Counted from the first letter of the stretch, positions 1 through 10,103 are shown. The stretch is 64,000 nt of DNA from Saprospiraceae bacterium (GCA_016714985.1 JADKBS010000003.1:372001-436000); one strand, 5' to 3'. Numbers and translations are program-made. The notes: generated by a model from the letters alone, not told the origin.

Positions 1-95
1 CAGGTGGTGACGAGCAGGTAGCCCTGTATGGCCATGATGCCGATGATGGCCAAAGCCCCTAAAATCACCACCCTGTTGATTGCCGTATTCTTCAT
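1..95 (-). CDS. N-terminal fragment of a membrane protein (runs off the window)
   Basis: An ATG at 93-95 on the minus strand opens a frame that stays open to the window edge. It encodes MKNTAINRVVILG followed by a hydrophobic stretch (residues about 8-30) typical of one membrane-spanning helix. Bacteroidota sensor kinases often begin this way, but 31 residues do not allow a family call. The next gene upstream of it on the same strand is atpC, about 350 bp away. Confidence 0.5.
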   Translation of the reverse strand, partial: MKNTAINRVVILGALAIIGIMAIQGYLLVTT

Positions 96-214
96 TGAAA
101 AAGAAAGTTGCACCTTGAAACGCCAGCAAGTACCGATTGTTTTCTCGAAGCGAAATGCTTTCTGCGAGCATACATTCCAAAACTGCGCAGGTGGTGGAGT
201 ATTGTAACTGACAC

Positions 215-238
215 AGGCGGGGTTCGATAACCCCGCCT
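215..238. other. Perfect 10-bp palindromic hairpin
   Basis: Arms AGGCGGGGTT and AACCCCGCCT enclose the loop CGAT. No T-run follows on either strand, so this is not a standard intrinsic terminator. It lies between the truncated gene at the window start and atpC. Confidence 0.45.
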
Positions 239-373
239 CTCGAAGAACTGGTGCTTGAACGACTAATCTTCGCTTTTCCGCCAGTTAGTTGTCCTCACTA
301 TCACTGCGCAAAATAGGTGCTTAATGATTTATTTTAAAAACGGTTAACATCACTTTAACACGGGTAGGAACCT

Positions 374-415
374 ACGAAAAAAGAAAAAGGGAGAAGTGTA
401 TTAAACCTCTCCCTT
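374..415 (-). terminator. Intrinsic terminator of atpDC
   Basis: On the minus strand, just after the atpC stop, an 8-bp stem (AAGGGAGA/TCTCCCTT) is followed by a T-rich tract (TTTTTCTTTTTT). The position directly downstream of atpC supports transcription ending here. Confidence 0.75.
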
Positions 416-442
416 AAACAACAGCGAAATAAAAATAAAAAA

Positions 443-751
443 CTATTTCTTCAAGCCCCTGGCAAGCAGCGACACTTCATTGTTCAGCACTTCGATAAAT
501 CCGCCAGAAATTTGGAAGGTCAAGGTCTTGTCCTTTTCCGTTCCACTCATGATGGTGCTTGATTCTTGGTCGTAGTAGCGGTGCTCGCCACCAGCAGTCA
601 CAAGGGTTACAGTACCTTTCCCCAACGATGAAACAATGGGGGCGTGGTTCCTCAACACTTGGAACTCGCCAAGTGTGCCCGGCACCTTTACCGACACCAC
701 GGCTCCGTGGAAAATCTCCTTATCAGGCGTTAAGATGGTGATATTCATCAT
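443..751 (-). CDS. atpC: ATP synthase F1 epsilon subunit
   Basis: This 102-residue protein is the epsilon subunit of F1, which couples gamma rotation to the catalytic head at the inner membrane. It opens MNITILTPDKEIFHG and has the ISGGFIEV motif near residue 83, typical of the N-terminal beta-sandwich. The C-terminal two-helix regulatory domain is missing, as in many Bacteroidota epsilon subunits. It starts 3 nt after the atpD stop and is surely co-transcribed. The genes for the rest of F0F1 are not here, which fits the split atp operon of Bacteroidota. Confidence 0.93.
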   Translation of the reverse strand: MMNITILTPDKEIFHGAVVSVKVPGTLGEFQVLRNHAPIVSSLGKGTVTLVTAGGEHRYYDQESSTIMSGTEKDKTLTFQISGGFIEVLNNEVSLLARGLKK

Positions 752-754
752 TAA

Positions 755-2266
755 TTATTTCGTTTCTGCCAACAATTTCTTGCCAGCCTCGATTACGTCG
801 TCAATTGAACCCTTCAACATGAAGGCTGCCTCTGGGTACTGGTCCACCTCGCCGTCCATGATCATGGTGAAGCCACGGATGGTTTCTTCGATGGGAACAA
901 GCACGCCCGGCGTGCCGGTGAACTGCTCGGCCACGTGGAATGGCTGCGAAAGGAAGCGCTGCACACGGCGGGCACGGTGTACCACCAGTTTGTCCTCCTC
1001 CGAAAGCTCGTCCATACCAAGGATGGCGATAATGTCGAGTAGTTCGTTGTAGCGCTGTAGGATGAGCTTCACCTTCTGTGCACAGTTGTAGTGTTCGTTG
1101 CCGATGATGTGCGGGTCGAGGATACGGCTCGTCGAGTCGAGCGGGTCCACCGATGGGTAGATACCGAGCGATGCAATCTTACGGCTCAATACCGTCGTGG
1201 CATCCAAGTGGGCGAAGGTCGTAGCCGGAGCAGGGTCGGTCAAGTCGTCAGCAGGTACGTACACGGCCTGTACCGAGGTGATGGAACCACGCTTGGTCGA
1301 GGTGATACGCTCTTGCATCAGACCCATCTCCGTGGCCAGCGTTGGCTGGTAACCTACTGCCGAGGGCATACGGCCAAGAAGGGCCGACATCTCGGAACCT
1401 GCCTGTGTGAAACGGAAGATATTGTCAATAAAGAAAAGGATATCACGGCCACCAGTCGGGTCGCTGAGGTCGCCGTCACGGTAGTACTCGGCAACGGTAA
1501 GGCCGGAAAGGGCCACACGGGCACGGGCACCGGGCGGTTCGTTCATCTGGCCGAACACGAAGGTCGCCTTGGAGGTCTTGAGCTTTTCCTTGTCCACTTT
1601 GGACAAGTCCCAGCCACCAGCTTCCATCGAGTGCATGAACTCCTCACCGTAGTTGATGATACCGGATTCAAGCATCTCCCGCATGAGGTCATTGCCCTCA
1701 CGGGTACGCTCACCTACGCCAGCGAACACGGAGATGCCGTCGTAAGCTTTTGCGATATTGTTGATAAGCTCCTGAATCAATACGGTCTTGCCCACACCTG
1801 CACCACCGAAGAGGCCGATTTTACCGCCCTTCATGTATGGCTCGATGAGGTCAATCACCTTGATGCCTGTGTAGAGTACCTCCTTCTCCACGGAAAGCTC
1901 CTCGTAAGTAGGCGGCTTGCGGTGGATAGGGTAGGATTTCTCCTTGGAAACCGGGCCGATACCGTCAATGGCCTCGCCCACCACGTTGAACAGGCGGCCT
2001 TTGATGATGTCGCCAACGGGCATGGCGATGGGCAGTCCAGTGTCCACGCAATCCATGCCACGGGTAAGACCGTCAGTAGAGTCCATGGCGATGGTGCGCA
2101 CGCTGTCCTCGCCGAGGTGGCGCTGTACTTCGAGCACGAGCTTTTCGCCGTTCTGGCGGGTAACTTCAAGGGCGCTGAGGATTTCAGGGAGCCTTGAGCC
2201 TTCGTTGGAAAAGCTCACGTCCACCACAGCCCCGATTATCTGCTTGATATTGCCGATATTCTTCAT
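755..2266 (-). CDS. atpD: ATP synthase F1 beta subunit
   Basis: The 503-residue catalytic beta subunit synthesises ATP at the F1 alpha/beta interface. The Walker A motif GGAGVGKT is at residues 154-161, GERTREGNDL follows near 190, and the PSAVGYQPTLATEMG region is near 315. Length is normal (about 460-505) and the frame is unbroken. It starts at MKNIGNIKQIIGAVVDV and is followed directly by atpC. A good Bacteroidota promoter lies about 75 bp upstream. Confidence 0.97.
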   Translation of the reverse strand: MKNIGNIKQIIGAVVDVSFSNEGSRLPEILSALEVTRQNGEKLVLEVQRHLGEDSVRTIAMDSTDGLTRGMDCVDTGLPIAMPVGDIIKGRLFNVVGEAIDGIGPVSKEKSYPIHRKPPTYEELSVEKEVLYTGIKVIDLIEPYMKGGKIGLFGGAGVGKTVLIQELINNIAKAYDGISVFAGVGERTREGNDLMREMLESGIINYGEEFMHSMEAGGWDLSKVDKEKLKTSKATFVFGQMNEPPGARARVALSGLTVAEYYRDGDLSDPTGGRDILFFIDNIFRFTQAGSEMSALLGRMPSAVGYQPTLATEMGLMQERITSTKRGSITSVQAVYVPADDLTDPAPATTFAHLDATTVLSRKIASLGIYPSVDPLDSTSRILDPHIIGNEHYNCAQKVKLILQRYNELLDIIAILGMDELSEEDKLVVHRARRVQRFLSQPFHVAEQFTGTPGVLVPIEETIRGFTMIMDGEVDQYPEAAFMLKGSIDDVIEAGKKLLAETK

Positions 2267-2339
2267 AAAAAGGGAAAGTTTTTAGTTCGAAGAGTTGGGC
2301 CAAATCCACCTTTGGGATACCCCCTCCCGAAAATCGGCG

Positions 2340-2369
2340 CAAAGATACACTTTTGGGGTAGTTTGCAAA
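2340..2369 (-). promoter_or_regulatory. Bacteroidota-type promoter of atpDC
   Basis: Reading the minus strand, TTTG (2369-2366), an 18-nt spacer and TATCTTTG (2347-2340) match the -33 TTTG and -7 TAnnTTTG boxes of the Bacteroidota primary sigma factor. The site lies about 75 nt upstream of the atpD start. Confidence 0.7.
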
Positions 2370-2714
2370 CTGTGGTTAAAAGGTTTTTCAAAAAATGGAA
2401 AGTTTTGGGCGGCCCTCATTCTATCCGTTTGCCCTTTTGTGAACACCAATGTGAATTCGTCGTTCATATAAAGTTTCCACAGCCCAGCACCTCGACACCA
2501 AATGATGGATGCGGTGACGTACCTCGCCTATATCCTGTTCTTGATTTGGAAGCCGCTCGAATTCTTCTGGGAGGTCTTGAAGGCTTGTACAGACCAAACC
2601 TTGGTAAGCATAAATGCCAGCAGTCAATTTATAAAGCTGATGAAATTCAAATGCCTGTCGGACATCATGGCGGCGACATCTACGGACGGATGCTGGTGAT
2701 GATGCTTGGCAATG
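2370..2714. other. Intergenic region without a recognised gene
   Basis: Between the corrected end of the TraB-family gene and the atpD promoter, several reading frames are open on both strands. None has a recognisable motif, a plausible start or a neighbour relationship. I see no RNA gene here. Confidence 0.4.
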
Positions 2715-5700
2715 TTCAATAATACGCCAATATCTCCTCCAACAACGCCTCCATATTCGACCCATCAAAAGCATCATAAGAAACATCAAAAATAGCTGGG
2801 TTTACTGCCAATTTGCCCGATTTAGGTTGCGAGCATATACCGATATACCCGTCTCTTCCGTTTCATCGAATTTAAAACTAAAAACATATAGCCATACCTC
2901 TTGGCCTTGGTGTATATGTTTCTTTTTTCGATGATTTTAAAATCTGAAACGCTTTCTATCTCGCCATCCATCAGGTTGGGAATACCACCTTTGTATATAG
3001 GTTTCAAGATCGAGCATCTTGCTGGGGATTTTGTCCAACCAGCCTTCCAGGTTGAGGGTTTCAGCAGGGAATGCCAAGCATATGGCATGTCGTGGATTTT
3101 TTCAGCGTTGTTTTGTCCACTTTTCCCCCTTGCCGGAGCAGGCCAGTAACCACGGCATTGAGCACCCATGCATCCGGCAGGGCCTGCATTTTTTTCAATA
3201 AATCCACCGAGCCAGAAGCGGGGGTCAGGTACCCGGCGATGTCCAGCAGGTTGATGAAGTCCCAGCGGTCTTCCCATAGTTCCAATGAATCGGCCCCGGC
3301 GAGCAGGCGGTTGGCATCCGATATGACCCAGGCATCCTTTACGATGTCGGCTGCGTAGGGTGGAAGCCGGAGCGGTCGTCCCATTTGGCATTGATGCTAT
3401 TCGATATGGCATTGTAAACCATATAATTGTAAGCAGGGTGCTTGCGCAATGGGAACAGCCGGGGAAGCAGTTCCAGCACCAATGCCGAGTCTTGGATTAA
3501 AAAATTCAGGTGCCCATAGAATGGAATGTCCAGCCCACCGGCGGTGTCAACGGTGGGCGCAAGCTCGAAGTAGGCATTGTATGCGGCGCTGTCCTGCATG
3601 GAGAGCATGACCTGCAAGGCGTTCCTTTGGCGGTACCGCATGGCCTTGTTGTCGTGGAAATACGCCACCAAAAAAGGCAGCAGTCGCTCGTCCTTCCTGT
3701 CTTCAAGATTACTGGTGAGCATTCCGTGCGTACTGCCCCAAGGCATCGTGTCCCAAGGCATTGGCTTTCGCAAGGCGTTGAAAATGGCGGTCAGGTCTTC
3801 GTCTTGGAACTCGTGTTCGTAGAGTACATCCTTGGCCTGCTGCGCAATGAGGGTGTCTTCGGAGGCCAAGTCGCCGAGCAGTAGTTGGCTGGTTTCCCGT
3901 TTCAGCAATGCGCCTGTCCATTGCCTTTTTGGCTTGAAGGAATTGAAAAACGCCCAAGCCAGTTCGCCCGTATCAGGTGCTGCTTTGTTGACAATCAGTT
4001 CATACGTGCCCGTGTCTGTCAGTACGACCAAGTGCTCGGTGAAGTTCAGGTTTGCCGTGTCGTTTGCCGTAAGGTAAAAGCCGGGCATGGAACCGAACAA
4101 GGTATCCTTGACCGTATAGGTGCTGTCCTCCGCCAAGTTTTGGCGGTAGTTGATCAGAAAACTGTCTGGTGCTTCCGTCTCAAAATATTTCGAAAAAATG
4201 GTTTCCACCAAGATGTAGTTATTGGATGCCAACGTATCACCGGACGAGTAGCTAAAGGTTGTCTCCGCCACACTGGTATCCACGTTTAAATGATAGCCGC
4301 TGGGCAAAGCCAGCGTGCAGCCGATTTCGGGAAGCTCGATAGGCCGCATGGGCGACTGCTTTAAAGGAAGCAGCCGAACTGACTTGAAAAATGCCTGGCT
4401 CGATGAATCGCTGGTGCCGACTGGGTGCGTGGTGGCGAAGGTGTAAAACCGGGTGCCCCGCATGGTGCCTTGCACGTTGATATAGCTCCCCTGTGTCCGG
4501 TATTTGGAGGCACTGCCCAAAAAACCATCCACATACACGGTGCGGCTTTCGCCAATTTGCGGCCCCCACTGTTGTTCGTAATTCTCGATAGCCGTTTTGA
4601 AAACGGCCTGTTTATCCGTAAAAACCAGCGAAGGAGGATAGTCAAACACCGCAATGGTGTACTCCCGGCCAGAACGCAAGTCCATGGCGATATAGAGTTT
4701 TGTCGTCATGGTATTGCCTTCGTCCAATTGTTGCCTTGCCCAATGAACCTGGGGTTCCGCAGGCAAGTGCGCCGAGAAGCCCCGCTCCTCATCCATGAAG
4801 GTTAGCTGTTTCGGGATTGGTTTATTTGCTTCAAAAAGGCTGTCGGCCACGCCCGTGAACGAGGCTTGCACCTTGCGCACTTTGTACCCTTTGTTGCGCA
4901 GCAAGGCCAACATGCCATCTTCGCCGGGCAGGTGCGCCGTGCCCACGGCGCAAAAAATGGACTGCTGCTTGCCGAGTCCAATCATCTTTTCCACCATGCG
5001 CACGTTGCGGTTTGTCAACAGTTCTTGGCGGTAGTTTTCGTTGGGAAAACGCTCGTTGACCATCCCCCTGATTGCGTCAAGGTCCCCTTTTCGGTAGGTT
5101 TCTATGAGGTCGTTCAAGCTGACCGGCGGCTTTGGGTTGGAAACAGTTGTGTCCTCAAAGATTTCAAAAAACGCCTTGGTGAGGTCGCTGTACTCGCTCA
5201 TTCGTTCCAGTCCGAACATGTTCTTACCCTTATCGCTAGCATAGGCAAATAGGGTCAGGTCGAGAATCTGGGGCCTTTTCTTTGAAAATGGCATTTCTTT
5301 GATGCCTTTGAGCATCTGTTCCACGAGCTTGGGATTTTTCGACTTCAGCTCATCCATGCTGGTGTTGGTCTTTCGCCTCAGCAGGTCTTCCACCTCCTCG
5401 TATGCCTCTTCGCTGAGGGTTTCCCGCAGTTCGTTGAAAGTGTCCCGGTCGTTCAAGGTGAGGTTGATGACGTAGTTCAGGGCGGAATCGGGGTGTACCT
5501 CCATTGCGAAAGCTTCCACGGATTCGATGGCCAGCAGTGCCGAGTCACACAGCTCGAAAACCCGCTCATCTCGCAGGTGCATGGTACCGAAGAGGTAGCA
5601 GCTTTTGGGGAGGTCATTCCCTGAAATTTCCCAGAGAAGGGCATATTCCGGTTTGGCAATTTGGGAACTAAGCTTCGTTGTTGCGAGGCAAAATGCAGCT

Positions 5701-5732
5701 ATTAAGCAGCAAAAGCGAAGGAGCTTGGCCAT
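2715..5732 (-). CDS. TraB/GumN-family secreted protein with helical-repeat C-terminus; frameshifted
   Basis: The signal peptide MAKLLRFCCLIAAFCLA precedes a TraB/GumN domain. Its opening YALLWEISGN and LFGTMHL motif (residues about 29-53) and its closing AVGTAHLPGEDG motif (near 265) are clear. These domains resemble metal-dependent peptidases, but the substrate here is unknown. A middle beta-rich part and a helical, HEAT-like C-terminus follow. The first frame stops at 3339, but coherent protein continues in other frames: ADIVKDAWVISDANRLL, then IHDMPYAWHSLL, EGWLDKIPSKMLDLE, GGIPNLMDGEIESVSDF and finally FDGSNMEALLEEILAYY, ending at 2715. At least five of the breaks are repaired by one extra C or A in a homopolymer (near 3360, 3100, 3063, 2872 and 2824). 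The repaired protein would be about 1,005 residues. Function is inferred from the fold only. Confidence 0.72.
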
Positions 5733-5808
5733 GATGAGATATGGGCTTTTTTTAAATTGAACATATACTAAAACCCCGCCGACTTGACTTCTGGGGCAAA
5801 AAATCTTA

Positions 5809-5971
5809 GAAACTGTTTTAAAACCCCTGACGAGACAGAAAATGCCAGATTATGAGCGGCAGACGAAGAGAAATTTTCATGGGATAGTGGATCCTATCGC
5901 TTGAAAATTTGTCACAGTATGTCGCCATAAGGTGGCGTTTTATGGCCGTCAAGGGGTTCTAAAACAGTTTC
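5809..5971. mobile_element. MITE-like element with terminal inverted repeats
   Basis: A 163-bp non-coding segment has near-perfect 24-nt terminal inverted repeats starting GAAACTGTTTTA. They are flanked by the direct repeat TTA (5806-5808 and 5972-5974), as expected for a 3-bp target duplication. Inner palindromes could fold the whole element into one long hairpin. Its right end abuts the methyltransferase stop codon, which is itself the TTA on the plus strand. No transposase is encoded, so mobility would need one in trans. Confidence 0.65.
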
Positions 5972-6790
5972 TTACTTCTTCATGACCGTTTCGATTACGA
6001 CCGGGCACATCAACATCGCATTTGGCATGGCTGTGAGTGCCTCCAAATTGGCGAGCGCATCGGCAAGTTCCGATGAGGTCAGCAGCCCCCGCTCCGAGAT
6101 TTTCGGCAGGTAAATGTTCAGGAAAGTATTGGGCCATTCCCAAGTCAGGTCGCTGGGTTTGGCCAATTTGGAAATGGTGCGGGTGTACAGTACTTCCATG
6201 CCGAGCCGTTCTGCCATGCCCGGCACGAGGCGCCCCACGTCAATGTCGCCGGACTGCTCATGCTTCATGGAGCGGTAGCAGGCGGCGATGCCTTTTTTGA
6301 GGCCGGGCAATGGCGGCTCGGACTGGAACACCGACCAATCAAAATACTCCTGCACGACCATGCGGCCAGCGGGCTTGAGGGCGTCCCGCACCTTGGCCAG
6401 CACTTGCTCCGGGTTGGGCACCCAAGCCAGCGCCCAGCGGCAAAATGCCCCATCGAGGCTGTCCGGTTGGAGCTGCATATCGTCGAAATAGCAGTTCTGC
6501 AACTCAATGTTCAGCCCAAGCATTTCAGCGTGTTTTTTCAGGAACCCAATATAATTGGCTGAAAGGTCAACCCCTATCACCTTGCCCCGGTCGCCGACCA
6601 TATAGGCCAATTCGGTGGTGCAGAAACCAGGGCCGCAGCCTAGATCGAGCAGGTAGTGGCCAGCTTGGAAGCCGCCAAGTTCCCATCCACGTCGGGCCTC
6701 ACTGGCCCAAACTTGGTGCTGGAGGCCGAGTCGGTGCAACTCGGTCTGCTCGGTGCCGAGTATGTAAGCGTTTTTTTCTTGAATTGACAT
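5972..6790 (-). CDS. Class I SAM-dependent methyltransferase
   Basis: The 272-residue protein has a Rossmann-like methyltransferase fold. Motif I is LLDLGCGPGFCTTELA (residues about 47-62), an acidic ribose-binding motif GVDLS is near 74, and DGAFCRWALAWVPNP is the motif IV region. The substrate cannot be told; the closest general pattern is the Methyltransf_11/25 group of small-molecule methylases. It is divergent from the neighbouring membrane methyltransferase, with about 120 bp between them. The stop codon touches the MITE-like element. Confidence 0.8.
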   Translation of the reverse strand: MSIQEKNAYILGTEQTELHRLGLQHQVWASEARRGWELGGFQAGHYLLDLGCGPGFCTTELAYMVGDRGKVIGVDLSANYIGFLKKHAEMLGLNIELQNCYFDDMQLQPDSLDGAFCRWALAWVPNPEQVLAKVRDALKPAGRMVVQEYFDWSVFQSEPPLPGLKKGIAACYRSMKHEQSGDIDVGRLVPGMAERLGMEVLYTRTISKLAKPSDLTWEWPNTFLNIYLPKISERGLLTSSELADALANLEALTAMPNAMLMCPVVIETVMKK

Positions 6791-6909
6791 GATGCTGGAT
6801 ACTTGATGTTGGATGGCGGGACGTTTGCTAGGCTTCCCGCCGCCAATTCACTGCAAATGTAAAACAACCATTTGCTCGTGCTACTTTTGCCACCTTTAAA
6901 GACAACCTA

Positions 6910-7500
6910 ATGACCGTCCTCCATTTCACCCTCGCAACCGTCGCCTATTACCTGCTGCACAGCCTGCTGGCCGCCGATGGCGTTAAAGCTGGTTTGAGCC
7001 GCCTGTTGCCAGCCCGATATTACCGTTTGGCATACAACGTGCTGGCCGTGCTGCTGTTGGCTGCCTTACTTATCCTGTATTTTATGGTGGAGAAAAAGCC
7101 GCTCTGGCCGCTCAACAAGCTGCTGATATTCGGCGGTGGCATCCTTTGCATTTTTGGCGTGAATTGGGTGGTGCAGGCATTTTCAAAATACGACATTGGT
7201 GAGTTCACCGGTATGGAACAATTGCGGAGCGGCAAGCAGCCGGTGCATACAAAGCTCATCGTGCGGGGGATGAATGGCAGGGTGAGGCACCCGCTCTATT
7301 TTGGCAGCTTGCTCCTTGTCTGGGGCGTCATGTTCTTGTTCCAAAACGATGCGGCGTTTGCCTTCGCAATGGTCTCCACGATTTACCTCATCATTGGAAC
7401 CAGGCTGGAGGAGGAAAAGCTGGTCGCCCAATTTGGCAAAGCCTACCAAAAATACCAGCGGGAAGTGCCCATGTTGGTGCCGAAATGGCGGCGGGGGTAA
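6910..7500 (+). CDS. Integral-membrane methyltransferase of the NnrU/isoprenylcysteine methyltransferase type
   Basis: The 196-residue protein has about five hydrophobic helices. Its C-terminal signature is VRHPLYFGSLLLVWG, then RLEEEKL and FGKAYQKYQREVPMLVP. This RHPLY...EE...FG..Y..Y pattern is the SAM-binding core of the NnrU/ICMT/phospholipid methyltransferase superfamily. The substrate is unknown; a lipid or a prenylated small molecule is possible. A TACTTTTG box at 6882-6889 may be its -7 promoter element, though no clear -33 is seen. Confidence 0.75.
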   Translation: MTVLHFTLATVAYYLLHSLLAADGVKAGLSRLLPARYYRLAYNVLAVLLLAALLILYFMVEKKPLWPLNKLLIFGGGILCIFGVNWVVQAFSKYDIGEFTGMEQLRSGKQPVHTKLIVRGMNGRVRHPLYFGSLLLVWGVMFLFQNDAAFAFAMVSTIYLIIGTRLEEEKLVAQFGKAYQKYQREVPMLVPKWRRG

Positions 7501-7581
7501 ACACCTACATTTTCTACTGCATCTCCGTGCGCTATGTTTTCAAAAAGCACGGAGGCACGAGACCACGTAGGAAAAGATGGC

Positions 7582-9117
7582 TTATTTTACAATTGCATCA
7601 AAATGGCTGAACGCCATTGCCAGCCTTTCCACGGTGCGGTCGTTCCCCAACAATTCCATCATCTCGAATACCCCAGGCCCTTGCATCGTGCCTGCCAGAG
7701 AAAGGCGCAGCATGGGCATCACCTCTCCTGGTTTCAGTCCCCGCTCAGCCATGAACTCCTTCACTGCAGCTTCCAAGTTAGCAGCTTCAAAGCTCGATTG
7801 CGCCTTCACATGGTCGGCCAGCGCCTCGAACACGGGGCGGCTTTCTGGCTTCCATCGCTTCGCAATATTCTCATTGTCAAATACTTGCACATCGCCGAAG
7901 AGGTAGCTGGACTGCTCGACGAGGTCGGGCAGGAAAGTGGCACGGCCTTTCATCAGGTGGCAGACCTTGGTCAGGTATTCATTCGTGACTTGATAGCCTT
8001 TGGCTTCCGCCAATGGACGCACCAACCGGGCCAACTCGGCATCGTCGGTGGCATGGAGGTATTGCTGGTTGTACCACTTGGCTTTTTCGAAGTCGAAGCG
8101 GGCACCGCTCTTGCTTATTTTTTCGATGGAAAACGCTTCGCAAAGCCCATCGAGGCTGAAAATTTCTTGCTCCGTGCCGGGGTTCCAGCCGAGGAAGGCG
8201 AGGAAGTTCACCACCGCCTCCGGCAAAAACCCAGACTCCCGGAAGCCGTCGAAGCTGTCCTCTGGTGTATCGGCTTTCCATGAAAGTGGGAATACGGGCA
8301 TACCAAACTTGGCGCCGTCCCGCTTGCTCAGTTTGCCCTTGCCGTCGGGACGGAGGATGAGCGGAAGGTGCGAGAACTGGGGCTTGGTCGCTTCCCAGCC
8401 GAAGGCACGGTACAGCAGCACATGGTGGCCCGTGCTGGGCAGCCACTCTTCGCCCCGGATGACGTGCGTGATTTCCATCAAGTGGTCGTCCACGATATTG
8501 GCAAGGTGATAGGTTGGCATCCCGTCCGATTTCATCAGCACCTTGTCGTCCAGTTCGCTGGTGTGGAAGCTGACCTCTCCCCTGATCAAGTCGGTAAACG
8601 TAACCGTTTCGTTTTCAGGCACTTTCAGTCGGATGACGTAGTGCTCGCCCGCATCAAGGCGGCGCTGCACCTCGTCGGCTGTAAGGTTCAGGCTGGTCTT
8701 CATCGCCTTGCGGCTGATGGCGTCGTACTTGAAATTATGGTTTCCAGCGGCGGCGGCTGCACCACGGGCAGCCTCCAGTTCCTCTGGCGTGTCGAAGGCA
8801 TAGTAAGCAGTGCCGTTGGCCACGAGGTTGAGGGCGTGCTGCATGTAGATGACCTTGCGCTCCGATTGGCGGTAAGGGGTATGCGGCCCACCGATACCCT
8901 GGCCTTCGCTGGGCATGATGCCGCACCAGCGCAGTGCTTCCAAGATATACTCCTCGGCCCCTGGTACGTAGCGCCCTTGATCGGTGTCCTCGATGCGCAG
9001 CACGAAAGTGCCGCCATGTTTTTTCGCAAACAGGTAATTGTACAGCGCCGTGCGGACGCCGCCAATGTGGAGCGCCCCCGTGGGGCTTGGTGCAAAGCGA
9101 ACCCTGATGTTGCTCAT
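7582..9117 (-). CDS. gltX: Glutamyl-tRNA synthetase
   Basis: This class I aminoacyl-tRNA synthetase charges tRNA-Glu. The HIGH-like motif PSPTGALHIGG is at residues about 9-19 and the KMSKS-like motif GKLSKRDGAKFG is near 260. At about 511 residues it has normal length, and the frame is intact. I chose the ATG at 9117 (MSNIRVRFAPSPTG) because the in-frame extension to 9198 lies inside a word-repeat region. The start follows the repeat TTATCAACCAAAT directly. Confidence 0.96.
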   Translation of the reverse strand: MSNIRVRFAPSPTGALHIGGVRTALYNYLFAKKHGGTFVLRIEDTDQGRYVPGAEEYILEALRWCGIMPSEGQGIGGPHTPYRQSERKVIYMQHALNLVANGTAYYAFDTPEELEAARGAAAAAGNHNFKYDAISRKAMKTSLNLTADEVQRRLDAGEHYVIRLKVPENETVTFTDLIRGEVSFHTSELDDKVLMKSDGMPTYHLANIVDDHLMEITHVIRGEEWLPSTGHHVLLYRAFGWEATKPQFSHLPLILRPDGKGKLSKRDGAKFGMPVFPLSWKADTPEDSFDGFRESGFLPEAVVNFLAFLGWNPGTEQEIFSLDGLCEAFSIEKISKSGARFDFEKAKWYNQQYLHATDDAELARLVRPLAEAKGYQVTNEYLTKVCHLMKGRATFLPDLVEQSSYLFGDVQVFDNENIAKRWKPESRPVFEALADHVKAQSSFEAANLEAAVKEFMAERGLKPGEVMPMLRLSLAGTMQGPGVFEMMELLGNDRTVERLAMAFSHFDAIVK

Positions 9118-9236
9118 ATTTGGTTGATAAGAGCCAATTTGGGGTTGATGAGGGTTGATGAGGATTGATAAAAATTGATAGGCGCTCGCCACCATCAACC
9201 CTTATGAACCTTTGTCAACCCTATCAACCTTAAATC
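9118..9236. repeat. GGTTGAT word-repeat region upstream of gltX
   Basis: Several degenerate copies of GGTTGATRAGG run in one direction (9122-9180) and their reverse complements (ATCAACCCTTAT...) follow at 9193-9230, so the region can fold on itself imperfectly. The same word makes the hairpins at 11.9 kb and 61.6 kb. Confidence 0.7.
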
Positions 9237-9444
9237 AAACCCAGATTAATTCTGTATTAAAAAGGATCCATTCTGGCAGCATTTTTTCATTGCAAACCGT
9301 TGATTTACAAGCTGAAACAACTGCGCCGGAATTCCGTGCCGTTCTTGAAACGGGGCGCAAAATTAAACCTTTACCCCGTTACTTTATTTACAAAAAAAAG
9401 TCAAAACGCCGAACCGACCGAACGTATCCAAAACTGAAACACTT

Positions 9445-10095
9445 ATGTATCTCGTAAAAACACCCCAGTTCATCCAAAAGCTCTTCCCGAACTTCATTTG
9501 GCGGTTGCCTACCGAAGAAAGGGTGCTGCACCTTACCTTCGATGATGGCCCTATCCCAGAGGTAACGCCTTGGGTACTCGACCAACTTTCACAGTACAAG
9601 GCCAAGGCCACGTTTTTTTGCGTCGGCGACAATGTGCGCAAGCACCCCGAAGTACTGGAAATGGTGCGCAAGTCGGGTCACGCCCTTGGTAATCACACCT
9701 ACAACCACCTTAACGGGTGGCTTACCGACAACATGAAATACTTCCTGAACGTGCGCCGTTGTGCCCAGGCGTTGCATTCGAGCCTATTCAGGCCACCTTA
9801 CGGCCGCTTGAAGCCGGGGCAGGGCGACTTCCTGCTAAGGCATTACCGAATCGTGATGTGGGATGTGCTCAGTGGCGACTTCGACCCTGAAATCAGTGCC
9901 GAGCAATGCCTCCAGAATGTGCTTGACAATGCCCGCCGTGGCTCCATTGTCGTGTTCCATGATAGCTTGAAAGCTTTTGATAAACTGAAATATGTGCTGC
10001 CGAAGGTGCTGGAACATTTTGCGAAGGAAGGCTACCGCTTCGCACATTTGGAAGAGGAGCAGGAGCAAGGGCTGTTGCTGGCATCGGTAGCGTAA
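9445..10095 (+). CDS. Polysaccharide deacetylase (NodB-type)
   Basis: The 216-residue protein has all NodB motifs: TFDDGP (residues about 30-35, catalytic Asp and metal Asp), HTYNH (metal His pair, near 89), FRPPYG (near 117), MWDVLSGDFDP, and IVVFHDS near the end. It probably removes N- or O-acetyl groups from a cell-envelope or exopolysaccharide sugar. No signal peptide is visible, so localisation is uncertain. It stands alone, convergent with recA. Confidence 0.88.
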   Translation: MYLVKTPQFIQKLFPNFIWRLPTEERVLHLTFDDGPIPEVTPWVLDQLSQYKAKATFFCVGDNVRKHPEVLEMVRKSGHALGNHTYNHLNGWLTDNMKYFLNVRRCAQALHSSLFRPPYGRLKPGQGDFLLRHYRIVMWDVLSGDFDPEISAEQCLQNVLDNARRGSIVVFHDSLKAFDKLKYVLPKVLEHFAKEGYRFAHLEEEQEQGLLLASVA

Positions 10096-10103
10096 AATGA
10101 AAA

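Noticed and set aside
215..238. tRNA T-arm-like GGGGTTCGATAACCCC
   Set aside because: The stem is a perfect 10-bp palindrome with a 4-nt loop. No D-arm, anticodon arm or acceptor stem can be drawn around it.
1091..2197. 368-codon open frame antisense to atpD
   Set aside because: Shadow of atpD without recognisable protein features.
2421..2789. 122-codon minus-strand frame between atpD and the TraB-like gene
   Set aside because: Its first part is the wrong frame of the repaired TraB C-terminus (LLEEILAYY); the rest shows no recognisable protein.
9212..9457. 81-codon plus-strand frame before the deacetylase gene
   Set aside because: It begins in the word-repeat region, has no domain and runs into the deacetylase start in another frame.
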